Below are positions 12,601 to 27,600 of a stretch of 64,000 bases of DNA, piece by piece. Positions within the stretch are counted from its first letter, which is position 1. Each line of letters starts with the position of its first letter. The translations under genes were made by a program, and so were the position numbers. Source of the DNA: Onchocerca volvulus (Eukaryota > Nematoda > Chromadorea > Rhabditida > Onchocercidae); the NCBI GenBank assembly GCA_000499405.2, contig HG738137.1, forward strand, positions 1,922,001 through 1,986,000. The letters are read 5' to 3'. Below the pieces are notes generated by a model. That model was not told the origin of the DNA. It made no database searches and saw only the letters and a list, made by a program, of their open reading frames with translations.

Positions 12601-15600
12601 AGGCAATGAGGTAAAGACTGCGAGAGTACGAATGAGAGTGAATGTGGCGGGAATGTCAGGAATGGCCACTTTTTTCACTAAATCTTTTTGATGAGATGGA
12701 AAATGCATCAAAGTTTGGAAAACGTAAAAATGATGATATTTAAGATGTGAGTTCACGTCCGTAGGAAACAAAATATTGAAGTACAACGTGAAATTTTACG
12801 TGGAACTGAATATTAGAGAAAAACGTGAAACTTACGTGTATCTAAATATTGAAGTAGAACGTGGAATCTAAAGTGTGATCTGAATTTTAAGCTAGAACGT
12901 GAAAATTAAAGGGTAATCTGAATCCTAAGATAGAAGTTAGAATCTAAAAATGTGGCCTGAATACCAGGAAAGATTGAAGTGTAATCTGTTTACTAATGTA
13001 AGAGTGATAAGAGTGGCCGCTAAAGTAAGATATGGATTCTGAAGTACAACTTTTAGATTCTTCATTAAGGTAAGATATGGATTCTGAAGTACAACTTCTA
13101 GATTTTAAGCACAGATTTGTTAAATAATGAGAAATAAGTACAACTGAATCTGGAAACTTTCCAAAAAAAAAAAAAGGTAAAATACGTCATTATATCTAAT
13201 ACATGCAAACAAATTATTACGACTGAAACTAAAATTCAAATTACTGATGTAGAGATTGATCTAGAAATTTGAAAATTTTTCATGCTAATTTTTTTCTTTT
13301 ACGGAAAATTTATTATTAAAAAAAATATTATTCGAAAGTTTAAATTATCATTTCAGAAATATTTTACTTTAAACAATCTCTGGTACTCATCTCTTCTTGG
13401 TCATGACCTTAGAATGAATGACCAATCATAATAACACGTAAAAGTGCCGAATTTTTATGAGATTCAACAATATAACATTTGATCAAACTATTGACCCCAT
13501 GAATCTCACGGAAAGTGTTAACCTCAAGGACAAGATGATGGATTTCCCAGTAAACAAAATGACTCTTGACCTTTTGAGAAGTACCACACAACCCTATCCT
13601 ACCGAATAAATTTCGGCTATTCAATCGACTACTCAATCACATCTTTCACACTTCGTTGAACAGATGTGATTGAGATTTTTGCAGAAAAAAAAGCTAATCT
13701 TTTTACAATTCAACTTTTCTTGTGCATTAAAAAAAGAAAAAAAGTTATTTTACAAAGTTTTGCAAAAAATTAAAATTCAAATAATCCGTAAAGATTTAGG
13801 AATGAAAAGAGATACTGGAAAATGAAACAGGTCAAGGAAAAACTTAAATAAAAGAATTAAAGAAATATTCAATCGATGGTGAAAACTCTTGAAATTCGTC
13901 CTCTCTTCTTTTTTCCCAATCTTTTACATTCTTTTTAATGAATAAATAAGTAGAGAAAAAAGAGCCAAGCAGTAGTAGCAGTAGTAATAATAGAGGAATT
14001 TGCTTTTAAAAAATAAAAGATGGAGAAGAGGCCTTGGCCACTTCTCGCTAGTTCTACTTGAAAAATTGAACAAGGACTATTTGGCCAGATGGAAATGATA
14101 AATCTTTTGCTATCGGCCAACCACTTGTTACCACTTATTCGACCAATTTTGAGCAAATAATTGAGATAAACAGATTAGTTGTACAATGATTAACAAAATC
14201 AGCTAATATAAAAAAAAAATCATTTCCAGAAATTCATCAAATTTTCCGGATCGTTAATTCGGAATTCCGCTAGCTATTGTAGTTCTAGACTTGAGCAAGA
14301 CATATTATTGTTGAAATACTGCAAACAGAGGAAATATAATAGTAAGGAAGAAACTGAAAAACTAAAAAAGACAAATTGAAGGATGAGATTTAAAAAAACT
14401 CTGATAAAAAAATTTTGAAAAATGGAATTTCTAAAAATAGAAAATTCTAAAAAATTCTGAAAATTTGTTCCAATGTTTATGCTATACTTTGATTTCAGTA
14501 AGAATTGTATGAAAAAAAAAAAAAAAATCCTAACATATTCAAACAATTGGCCAAAGAAAATTCTTTTTTGTTTTCTTTTTGCTAACAAATCATAAAAATT
14601 ATTTTTGAAATGAAAAGAAATTGATTTTCTTTTTTTCAAAAGTGAGAAGTTTTTTTTTTTCTTTTATTAAACAGATTTTATAAAGGAAATATAAATGAGA
14701 AGCGAGACAAATTGGCTGAAAAGAGCCTTGTTGAAATGAAAATGATCGATAAAGTTTTGTTTTTATTCGACGACTTTTATTTCATTTAAGAAAAAGTACT
14801 TTGTAATGTTTGCCGAATAAATACTTTTTAATTTTAAAACGCGGAAATTAAAGAAGTATAAAAAAAAAAAAATAGGAAAAGATATTGCTTGGAAAAGAAA
14901 AAGAAAAATCCTTTAATCTGAAAAATCATTTTGGAAATTTCGAAAATTTTTAAACTATTTTATGTTTATCCGGCATACTGAAATCAAAATTGTAGATTCG
15001 AAATTTCATCAAATTTATTGAAATTTGAATTCAATCATTTCAAGAACTACCTAAATGATACAGCTCATATTGTCACTTACGTTTATCAAACTTTGTTATA
15101 TTAGAAAAAAAAAAAAAAAGAAAAAAAAATATCTAGGGTTGAAGAATGATTCATTCATGATTTTGAAATTAAATAATTATGGACGAATCATCACCAGAAG
15201 TGAAGAAAAATGATGCACAAATTGTCTTGTCAAATAAATGATAAAAAAAAAAAAGTGATAACGATGATATCAACCAGTTTGTATAATTAAAATTAGTATA
15301 ATTAAAAAAATCTGTATAATCAAATGTGTAATTAAATTCGCATAATTAACAAGTGTACAACAATAATGAAAGTTGCTCTTTCAAATTCAAATTTCATATG
15401 TTTGGCGATTCTAATTATCAATTCTTCAATTTCGATTACAAGTTCTTTTTTAAATATTTATAATAGTTTAGAAAAAAAAAATTTAAGTTCATAATAGTTT
15501 TAAAAACTTCAATCCTACAATTTCAAATTTGAGAACTAAAATTTATTACTATTTCATTGATTGCTCATTTTTAGTACTTCATTTCTCAACATATGAAATA

Positions 15601-18600
15601 ATCTATTCAACAATAACATATTCTTATTGAATAAATCATCTCGGATATCGAGGTAAAGTACTTCGAGAAGCAATTTTCCATATGCGTGATGCCGAAAAAA
15701 TGTTGCAAATTTTCTTCACTATAATGCATTTACAATCAGAATTGCAAAACTTATAATTGAAATTGAAGAACTTATGATCGGATTAGACATTAAAAGAACG
15801 ATTCTCACTCAACGATTTACGGAAGAGAATTGCAGGATTTTTTAATCGGAATTGCAAAACTTTATAATCGAAATTGCGGAAAAAGAAATCAATAATTAGA
15901 CATAACAGAAACGATTCTCACTCAACGGTTATGGTTAGAGAATTGTAGAAACTTATTAATCATATTTGCAACATTTATAGAGAGACAATGAAGAATTGAA
16001 CATTTCAGAAGCATTTTGCATTCAAACGAAAAAAAAGCATGGTAAAATATCACTTTTCGAAAAAAATTTTGACATTTACTAATACAATTAATCGGCAAAA
16101 TTCGTAGAATTTTCTTTTTTCTTTCTTTTTTTTTGTTTACAAAATTCGACCTTCTGAAGTTAAAGATATGATTATATTCACGGATACATTCAAGAATCGA
16201 TCGATTTTTTCTTTTTTGGTTCAAAAACGATTTCGATTTACATTTTCGATAATTCTTTAAATGTCAAATAAGAAAAAAAAATGAAATAAAATTTATTTAT
16301 TCGACAAAGACATACATACCTGGCATGAATCACACATGACAATCAGTACCAGAACATAGTAATATCGCTCCAAAAATCACTAATTTGAGTAATAAATTAG
16401 AATTACGACGACGGAGAAAAAAAAGAAGACATGAATTGAACTGAATTTTGAATTAATGATTTTTTTTTTTTTTGGAGTTGTCCGTCGCTGTGCAAGGATT
16501 TCCATTTTTCAAGCATTCTACGAATCGATATGATCATAACTGTCAAGAGAGATGTGTCTCCTCAGATGATAATGGCTTGAGATGACAATTTCAAAATTCG
16601 AAATAAATTTCAAAAACTAGCCGTCAAATAGGTCCATTTCAATCCCGTAATGATTAGTTTTTCTTCTTCTCTCCGGGTGGCAGTTCGACGACAAAACGAG
16701 ATTGCTGAATGTTCGCAATTTTCTAATAAATTTGCTTTTATAACAAAATTTTTTTTAATGAATATTATTGAAAGTACGAAAGGATGACGGGAAAAAAAAG
16801 CCAAGAAAGGACAAGAATATTTAATTCATTTCATTTAAAAAAAAAGAAAAAAAAATCGATTCAATAAGAGTTTCCTTCATTCACGCAAAATTTTTGATAA
16901 GAAATTTTAAAACATCAATTTCACATTATTTTCATTCATTTGAGCAAGGTTTGTTGTTTAATTAGATATTTTGTGATGAAAAAGTAATACCGCTGAAAAC
17001 TATAGTACTAAATTAATTTCGTATTTTTCAATTTGTTTTTTAATTTCTAAATTTTTTTAATTTCTTAAAATTGTAAAATTTTACAACTTAAAATTTAATT
17101 TTTTAAATTTCTTACAATAAGTTTCGTCATCATAATTTTGTTTGTTTCATTAAAAAGATGACAGAATGAATCAGATTGAAGGATGAGAAGAAAAGTTCAT
17201 TATAAGGTCATTCATTCTTATCTTTAGAGCAATCACTAATTATTTCCATCATTAATTGAGTATCAGTGAGAGTATCTGCAAATGATTATCACATAAGTGA
17301 TAAGTAAGTATTGATAAAAATGGAATAAAAAGATGAGTAAATTTGAAAAAAAAAAAAGAAATTGATTACTTCTAAATAAAAGAGCTAACACATTGTTATG
17401 CATGGTTTATAAAAAAGTGCAGCGAAATTTTGTCAAAAATTTCATAAATTTATCAATTTAAATTCATTTAATCAATAATTTAAAGCAAATTTTGTCAAAA
17501 ATTCATTATATTTGTAATTCGTTTTACTAGTATTTTCAAATTATACAAATGTAGAAGAGGTTAAAATGAGGTCATAATAATAATGTTGTAGTATCGATTG
17601 AATTTAGATAAATATTCAAAATATTAAATGACATAACGAAGAAAGTAAACAGTGATTAATTATTCATTTTCTATTAAAATATTGTTATAGGCGAATGATT
17701 CATTTCATATTTCTTAGTCTCAACAAATGCATTTTAAATTATGTTTGGAAGAATTTTAAAGAAAACAATCTTTCTAAATATTCAAATTTTAGAGTGAAAA
17801 TTGAAAGGGAAGGATAAATGATGCGAGAAACAGGTCCATAATTATCATCTTGTCCTCAATTTGAGTTGAGTTAGGTGACCAACAACAGACTGTAATTATT
17901 TGTGTATTTTCATAAAATTACAAAAATTATTTATTTTCATTGGATCTGAATGGCAATATGAAAGTTTACTACAATTCTTTCCATGGATTATTCAAAAATC
18001 AATCGATGAATATAGTTTTATTTCAACTTTTATATCTTATGTTTTCATGTGAAGACTCAAAATATGGTAATATAATATATTTGAGTCCTATGACCATATC
18101 ATGAAAGTATCAAAAAATGATAAAAAAGCTGTGGGATCAAATTCCCGATCAAATTTGTCGAGAAGAAATCTGATAATTTTGGAAGAATTCGAAAAGTTTT
18201 TCTGTTATTAGGCAAAAAGACGGATATAAATTGAGATATCAGATTCCAAAAATTCGTCATCCGATTCTTCGTTATGTTTATAAAAATGAATTTATAGACA
18301 ATGAAATTATGATTCACAACAGTCTAAAATAGTATCACAATTATATGCCAATTGATAATCGATAAAAATAATATAAACATGAGAATATTGCAAATTTCAA
18401 TTGGAAAGAGCAAGGAGAGAAGGGGAAGTATATCTAAGCAAAGTCATTATCATCATTATCAGCAAAATTTTAAGTAAAACCATTGTCATCATTATCAGCA
18501 AAATTTTAAATTATTATTATCATCATTAGAAAAAGTCTAAGCAAAATCATTATTACTATTATCAGCAAAATTCTAAGCAAAGTCATTATCATCATTATCC

Positions 18601-21600
18601 GCAAAATTCCAAACAAAGTTATTATCATCATTATCAGCAAAATTCTAAGCAAAATCATTGTCATCATTATCAAAAAAATTTTAAATTATTATTGTCATCA
18701 TCAGGAAAAGTCTAAGCAAAATCATTATTATTATTATTATCAGCAAAATTCTAAAAGAAATCATTATTATCATTATCAGCAAAATTCTAAGCAAAGTCAT
18801 TATCATCATTATCAACAAAATTCTTTAATTCACGGATAATCTCACGAAATAGCAGAAGATGTAAGGATTTACTATTCGGATGCCATCGAACCTTTTTCCT
18901 ACATCTAATCTTCAAGGCTATGATTATCATATTAATTTCAGGCTCAAATACATTATCATTTCACATTACAAGATGGCCTATTTTAACAAATCACCTCATA
19001 ATGCGCTTAGTAAAAGTTCATCCGTCATAATAATGAATATGGCAAGTTATCATCTATCCAAGGTCATTTTAATGTCGAAGATTACTAACCTTTTTGCTCT
19101 CAATTCGATTATTTATATTAATTAATTAATTAAGTAATTAATGATAAAAATACTGACAGTTTAATAGATCATCTCAGAAATGAGAAATTAATCCTTTTTT
19201 TTTTTTTTTTTATGCCTTCTGATTTCTGATTCATATTTGACGATATTTTATATATCAAAACTTTGGCATTACATTAGCTTAATGTGATAATTTTAGCTTA
19301 ATTTAAATTATTTTTTCAATTTTAGCTTAATTTTTATTTAACTTAATAATTTGATTTTTTTTTTTCACTTACTGCTTATGTTTTAATTTTTATAAAATTT
19401 CAAATTAAGCCAATCGAAGATTGCTATGAGAAAATTATAAATTTTAAAAAATTTTTTCAAAGTGAATTTTTTGCTTTCTTTGTCTAGTGCCATTCTTCTA
19501 AAATAAAAATTCTATTTTATCAAACTAACATCAAGAAATTGTAGATCAAATCATTCGGCAAATTCGACATTTCTTAAAATGAAAAAAAAAAAAAAAAGGA
19601 AAAAAATTGTGTCGCAAATGATTTTTTTGTAGTTCGTAGAGAATACGACTGGAGAAAAACTGCGAAAATCATTCATTTTATATCATAAAAAGTAAGCAGT
19701 AATTTGAAATCATTAAACAACATGAAATATCATTTGAATGTCATGCGATCTTCTAAATGTCCTCTTCTTGATTCCCCTAGAAATGGGACAAGGAGATGGG
19801 AAAGATGATAAGAGATGAATAAAGCAGCAATTTACATTTTATATTTCGCAAATTATTTTAAGGAATTTGTACGAATACCTGAGAATCAATAAAATTTGTA
19901 ACGAAAAAAAAAGAAAAAATCTGATAAAACATGATATTTAAAGATAATCCAGGCTGTTCGTTCCAAGAATTGATAAAATTAAAAAATTTAGAAATATGTT
20001 AATAAAGGCCTAAGATGGGAAGCATCATAACTTGACTGAAATTGTTTTGAAAGAAAAATCTCAATTTATGCTTATATTTATCGTTATTCTTGTTCTGTAA
20101 CAAAATCTACAAAAATTGAAATGACGTATATAAAAAACAACCTTCACTAAGCCAAAATGTGTCTAAAATAAGTTTCAAAAATGATATCAATTCTATAAAA
20201 TAGTGATTGAGGTAATTAGAAAAAAAAAGAATGGCATGTAAAGATAATAGGCTCATTTGGCCAAGATTAATAAAGTTTAGGATCAGGGAACGAGTTCATT
20301 CACGAGAATGCTCGGAAGAATTAACAATGTTCCACCTTTTTATTATATCAGTAAAGGTGTTTTAAAAAATGATATCGATTTTGTAAAATAACAGTTCTGA
20401 GATTGAGGTAATCAGATGTTCGGAAGAATTACTCATTCTCGGGATTGCTCGAGAGGAGAGTTATTCATTCTCGAGATTGTTTAAGAGAATTAAGAGTAAT
20501 CATCCCATCTTTTGTCATATTAATAAAGATGGAACAAATCATACATAAAGATAAAATGTCTCTTTCTAATCAATAGCGGATTTCTTTCCTTTCCGTCTAA
20601 AAAGAAGTTTCAAAAATGATAAAATGAAAGTTTCAAAAATGGTACTGATATCATAAAAGAACAAATATCAGGTTAAGGTAATCAGGATGGAGTCAGTAAA
20701 AGAGCTCATTCTCGAGATTGCTCGAGAGAAGCTTGAAAGCAATCCTTCCGTCTTTTATCATATCAGTAAAGGTGGAAACAATGATGCAACTAGGCGGAGA
20801 AATGCTGGATTTCTTCATTCCAGGCAGGTAAAATCAAACATATACACAACAATTTTACATTCATTCATCTGTCTGGTATTCCTTCATTCCAAGGACATCT
20901 ATCCTATCCGTCGTCGTCGTCACCACCACCACCTGCTGTGATATTCTCTTAAATTGAAGAGGAATGTGCTTGTAATGAAATAGATATGGCATTGTTATGA
21001 ATTGAGGTAAGATGGCGGCAATGGCTACTCTCATTGATCCCAAGTTGGCGGAAAAGTTTAATTAGTTCATACATCCAAACAGCTTGGCTATTCCTATTAA
21101 TCCCAAGTTGGTCATTACACGTGGAAAAGTTTGATTAGTTCATACATCCAAACAGCTTGGCTACTCCTACTAATCCCAAGTTGGTCATTACACGTGTAAA
21201 ACTTCGCTAATATATTCTAAAAGCTTCATTTAATCATCCTAAAACGCCTATTAAACAGAAAAATTTTTTTTTTTGCAATTAGCACAAGATTAGCAGAAAT
21301 AACAATTAGTTATATTGGTAGAAAAAAGTCTGAAAAGAAGAAAGAGAAATCAAACTTTAGATCTTGAAGTTCTCAAATTTTTAACCAGAAAATTTTGTTT
21401 CAAATTAAGCAAGTAATTTGAAAAGTTTCCAATCTTGATTGTGTCAAATATATAACACAGTCTTTTAAATTTTATAAAATACTTGTTGTAACAAAATTTA
21501 TGGGTAACTTAAAAATGCAGGAAATATTTTCAAATATGAGATGGAAAAAATGTAAACTTGTTAGAATAAGAAAATAAAAAGAGCATGCTCAATAGAGAGA

Positions 21601-24600
21601 CTGAACGAAAAAGAAATAAAAAAGTTCCTTAGCTGAAAAAATATTAAATTCTTGATTAAATGAAAGGAAAAAATTGAAGGATTTATATGAGTAAAGAAGA
21701 AAATAAGATTGCTTTTGATATCGTTTAAAAAATTCATTGTACTAAACTTCATCTTTGTTATAATTTAAATTTTATGTTTAAACGAATCAATTTAAGTTGT
21801 GTTTTTATTGAGGTGATAAATAAGGCGGATTTAGCGGACAAAAAAAATGTATTATGAGAAAGGAAGGACCAATAAAATGTCGCAAAAAAAGAAGGATTCG
21901 TTGGATCAGTAAGGTGTAGCGAAAAAATCTTGCGAAAAATTCAAGAATCATTTCCTTGATTTTGAATAGAATAGCAAGTTATCAAAGATTACAACTAAAA
22001 AAATAGAGAATATTACTAATATCTGTTGAAAAAGGCGGAATTATTGGATGGAAGAGAAAGAGAAGGTAAATATTCAAAATTGTCGTCATATTCGGAGGTC
22101 ATCAAAAAAAAAAAAGACACAAATCGCAAATGCGAACGCAAATGACCATTCAGGTGTATTGAGACGAGAATGAATGCAAAGCAAAAGTAATTTGCCTACG
22201 AAAGGTCATTTAAGGTTATGAAAACATCAAAAAAGTACAGGAAACATAATTGTAAAGATGGAAATTTCTTTTTTGCAATGAGCCAAGTTTCAGTGAGATC
22301 AAAAGAGTGCAAAGTATTTTCAAATTCTTTCACAGACGAAGAATTTGATGATGAGAATTCAAGTTTCAGACACTTTTATCTCTTCGCTTTTTTATTTTAT
22401 TAAGATTAAAGTTTGTAAAAATGCATTCCATTCAATTTCTTAAATGATTAAATATAATTAATTCTTCAAAATATTAGTAATATTCAAACTAAAGATTATT
22501 TTTGCATAAAATCCAGAAAATCCATCCTTTATTATGCAACTTTCTTTTTTTCCATTTTATTCTCAAAATTCATCAAATTTCGTGGAAGTTCAAAAGCGCA
22601 CAAAACTTCACTCAATAATATTACAGGAAAAAATCACATTTTGAAATGTTCAAAATTTATATGTTCCCTACAAAAAATTAGAGAATTTTTTTTATTAGAA
22701 TTTAAGAATTACTCCTCTAACTTTCTGGTGCTATCTCTTCCCATACTAGCATTTTTCGAATTTCAATTTAAAAATGATGCAAAAGTTTAATTTGAAGGTT
22801 TTGAAAGAGATAAATTTATAAAAATCTATTCCATTTCATCTCTTAAGTGATTAGACATATTTAATTTCTTGAAATATCAGCTACATTCAAATAAACATAT
22901 TTTTTTTTAGTTGTGCATAATAAAGTAGATGGGAATGGATTTTCTGGATTTTATGCAAAAATAATCTTTGATTTGTTATTTTAAATGGATGGAACGAAAC
23001 AAATTTCACTAATTAAAAATGAGAACACTATTCGATAAATTACGATTTCTCGCCAGAATTCTTAATAAAAATGCATCAAATTATGCTATGAATGAAGTGT
23101 AAAGTATTTATAAGATGTGTAATTTGCATAATTTGCAGCATTAATGCATTTCCAAAGTTCGATATTCTAACAACAATTTCAGCAAGCATATGAAATTATG
23201 CAATATTTCTGCAGCAAAACTTATGCAATTTTAATATTATCATTTGTGAATATTGAACAATAATTTTTGGGATGAGTGTAATTTCTGAAATGATCAAAAA
23301 AAAGTTTTAATATAGAAATGGATTGAAAGTTCCGAGAGACATTTATTATCTAATTTCGAAAAATAGAGCACATCAAATATAAAATACTTCTATTTCATGC
23401 ATAAAAATAGATCAACATGACAACAACATGACAGCTGAATCTTAAAATTATTGATAGAAAAGACCTGATTTGAAAAATTTTTTATATTATTTTACTTCTC
23501 TACCAGAATAATCCATCTTTTCCTCTTCATCAAATTGCACAATTCTGCATTGATTATAATAATTAATTGACGATAAAACTACTCTCTAATAGAGGTATGA
23601 ATTATAATAGTATTTAATCAACCATATAAGCTACTTTAATTTACCTTTAATATATCATTTTCATCAATACCCAATTAAAATCTTCGAATAAATGAATAAT
23701 AATTATGCAAATTTTGTTGTGACTAAGTGGGAGAAAACGAAGGGGAATGAATTAACTAGATTAATGAGTAGTAAAATAAATGAAAAAGAGAGTGTTTTTC
23801 AATGGCTCAGAATCACAAGCATCATAGATTTTTTAGTTTCATGAAAATGTGCGGAATTTTAAGGCTCACAGATTCAAGTTTCAAGAATACAAAATCTTAC
23901 ACCTCATAGATTTTTGTTTCAAGAAAGTATCCAGATGGACACTTAGGTTCAAATAACGCCGAGATACCATTATCTTTCCACGACTCTTTCTTATGCTAAT
24001 TATTTCCTTCGATAATTAACATGTATTTAAAGATAAAGCACATCCATTCAATGATGAATGGAATGAATTTACGAAATACATTGAGAAGCGCCAATTTCCA
24101 TGAACATGATGATTACTGTCCACTTGAGATGACCCCAATTTAACCAGATAATCCAAACTTAAGTTTCTCAATTTGAATTGAATGAAAAGTACCATTTAAT
24201 AACAAAAGAAAGAAAAGAAAGTGGGAAGAATTGTGGGATGGATTAGATGGAATGAAATGAATTTCATCCAAGAACTTCTAAATTAATCCTTAAAATATGA
24301 AGGAAAGATTTTAGAAAATATGAAGAGATGAGGGGATTCGGAAAATTGGTTATTTGGGCTAACTGAGGGAAACAAAAAAAAGAAATTTTGTCAATTATTT
24401 TCGAACAAATGTGGGAATAAATATTCGAAGGATGCTTTCTTTTCTTTTTTTTTTTGTTCATTGGTAAATTGAAAAGATGAAAAAGAAAAAATTTCATTCT
24501 TAACGACCATTTTAAAATTTAATCGTTCCATTCAATCGTTTATCCAAAAGGAAAAAAGTAACAACTTTTGGGATTTCTTCTTTTTTTTTGCTAAAATTTC

Positions 24601-27600
24601 AACGAAAGAACATTTACTTACTTATTTATTTACTTACTTTGAGATCAATAATTGAGTAAAACCGTTAAAACACTAATTATAGAAGATTAATAATTAATTT
24701 TTCCGTCAAATTAACTTTTTGTCTTTTTTTTTTTTTTTTTTTCAAAATCAGACGACAACATTCTGCGACGGATAAAATAAAAGTTGAGTAAACTGGATGA
24801 AATTAAAGCATTCAAAATGTTAATTGAAAGATAGCATAAGTAAAAGATAAAACTTGTTTTAAATTTAATCAAAACAACATGAAACGAAATGTGTTAATAT
24901 CAGATATTTGAAACAATCAATGATTTCATTTCTAATCATTTTATCAAAAATCCAAATTGATAAAATTGGGAGAACAAAAATAGATGAAGAGCTTCTTCCG
25001 ATGAAAAGATGAATTAGTGAGACGTGCCATCATCATCATCATCACCCAAATAATAAAAGTAAACAAAGTAATTGTGGGATGTCATCAGTGTGTGTGTGTG
25101 TGTGTGACAAGATGAGATGACAAAGATTGAAGAAGTAAATAAAAGTAGTGTTGGAGGATAGGAAGAATGAATAATAGTTCAAATAGACGATGACTGACTG
25201 AATGAATGTCTCTTTGCCAAGGGAAAGTGAATAAAGTTGATTTATAGAGAATTTAATGATAAATTTGCATACAAATTGACTAAAAATCATTTAAAACTTA
25301 AAAGCTTTTAGCAGAGAATTAAACGAAATTTATGAAAATAGAAATTGAAGAAGGACAAGAGAATTTCATCTTTGAATTATTACGATTTCTAACTTTGTAT
25401 TCTGAATTTGTTTCCAACTTTGTTCGAACTTTGTCTAACAGATCATAAATTGATCTAATTTTGTTGAAAAAGAATTCTCTTCCTTGAGAAAATATCTCCA
25501 ACGAAAGAAAATTGAAATTGAGTGTCTTTTTCGTCGGTTCCTTCAGATTTCGAATAAATTGTACTGAAATCTATCAAGCATCATTAAAGAATCCTAATGA
25601 TTCTGATTCTGCATTAAGAAGGAAGGAAAATGGAGAAAGAGATGTGTTGGTATGAGAGTGAATTCGAAGCAATAAATGTATGAAAAAAAATAGAATGTAA
25701 AAAGATCGCGAACAATGATTGAAGGAATGATGCTTGATCAGAAATGACAAAACTGCCATACGATGACAATGAAGGACAACAATGGAAGAAAAGGTGAATG
25801 AACAGGTAATCCTTAGTCGATATTGATCGATCGATACATGACGATGATGACCTTTTGGTTAGGATAATGAGGAAAAAGGAGACGGAGCTAGTAGCTAGGA
25901 TGAGAAAGATGATGACCTCTGTAAACAAAAAAATATTGATGCACGAAATTAGCGAAACGATCGTGGCTTCTAACTCGAATCACCGTATATTCAGATTCAT
26001 AGACACTTGAAGGATATTTTCGATGCATAAATTTTGGGTGAAAGATTAGAAAAAATTCTGAAAACATTACTTTTCTTTTTTTGATAATATTACAAGTTTC
26101 TGAAACGTCTATTTTTTAATAAATTCAATTTGATTGGAAAGAGAAGAGAAATAAATGCGTTAAGTTATGAGAATTTTTTAATTTCAATTGAATGCTTTTT
26201 CAGACAAACATATGCATGTCAAAGGTCAGTGACCTTTCTTGAAAAATTAGGTAATATCAAATATCAATAAACGTTCAAGATGACATCTATGACAAACAAA
26301 ATTTTGGGTATGACCAAGTATTTATGGTATATACTGTAGCTAACTACTGCAAAACTCAATAATTTCAAACCTAAAAATGTCTGGAAGCGAAAATTTTGTC
26401 ATAAAATACCTGAAGGACGTGAAATTTATCTCAAATAGTTGAAATTAAAAATTATGAAATGTAAATTTGATTCTGAAAGTTAAATAAGCAGTTATAATCA
26501 TTTGTCTATTTCATTATTTGCAATTTTGAAAACTAAAAAAAAATTTTATGAAGTCAATTTAAAAGTGAGCAGTTTGAGATTAAAAATAGGAAATTACAGG
26601 GTTCACTAATTATAAAGTAATTTAGAACTTGTTAAATTTCTATTACCATATGAAAAGAAGATAAAATCAAAATTAATTACCAAATTAACAAATCTCCGGA
26701 TATTACCAACGAAATAGCAATTATATACGAAAAAAAAAAATATTGGAAACAGAGAAATTTTGATTAATTAAGTTTCAAAATGAAGTTTCTATACAATTGA
26801 TCTGACAAAGTCAAGGTCAACAAAGAAAATTATAACTATTAATCTTTTGCTTTTAACAAATTCATTTACTTCAACTAATTAATTGCAAAAAATGATGATT
26901 CATTTTGAACTTGTTTCACAATTTCGCCAGCATTTTCATTAAAAAATTTAAAAGTATGCCAAATTCACTTTAAATGGGTCACACTTTTGAAATGCTTTTA
27001 AATTTTTAATTATAACTGGTTTTATCTCGAAATTCAGGGAATGTATACCGGGAATCAAGAGCTACAGTAAGATTTATTTAACGTAGAAGTGAGATGAATG
27101 TAAAACTTTTCCACCTAATTTGAAGACAATTAAGTGTTTCCAATCCTATGAAAGCATCTGAAGTGAATGGAACATTCTATTCACCTTTTTTACTACGAAT
27201 ATTCTCAGGTTGAAATTATTTGAGTAGTAAAATTAATCTTTTATGATCCATTTTTGAAATGAACTTTGATCTCTGATATTTTTTTTCATCGTGGAAATAC
27301 CATAAATTCAGAAGAGAATGGATAAAAAATGAAATCGGAAGAGAAATGGCTAAACTAAACTATCTAAAATGTTCAAGTAATTCAAATAGATTTTTTCGAA
27401 GTAAAAAGAATTAAAATTAAATTAAAATCTATTTTCCATGAAAAATTTTCATTTTTAGCCAAAATCAATCAATTATTGTCAAGCATGAGAATAATATTAA
27501 AGTACTTGCATATATATTTGAGTATTTTCACGATAAATTCACCAACAATATTCTACAAAATTTGTCTTTTCTTTTGACCTTCTTACGGTATAAATTGAAA

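Noticed and set aside
14274..14639. 121-codon minus-strand open frame in intron 36
   Set aside because: AT-driven F/L/K/I composition, no domain or splice support.
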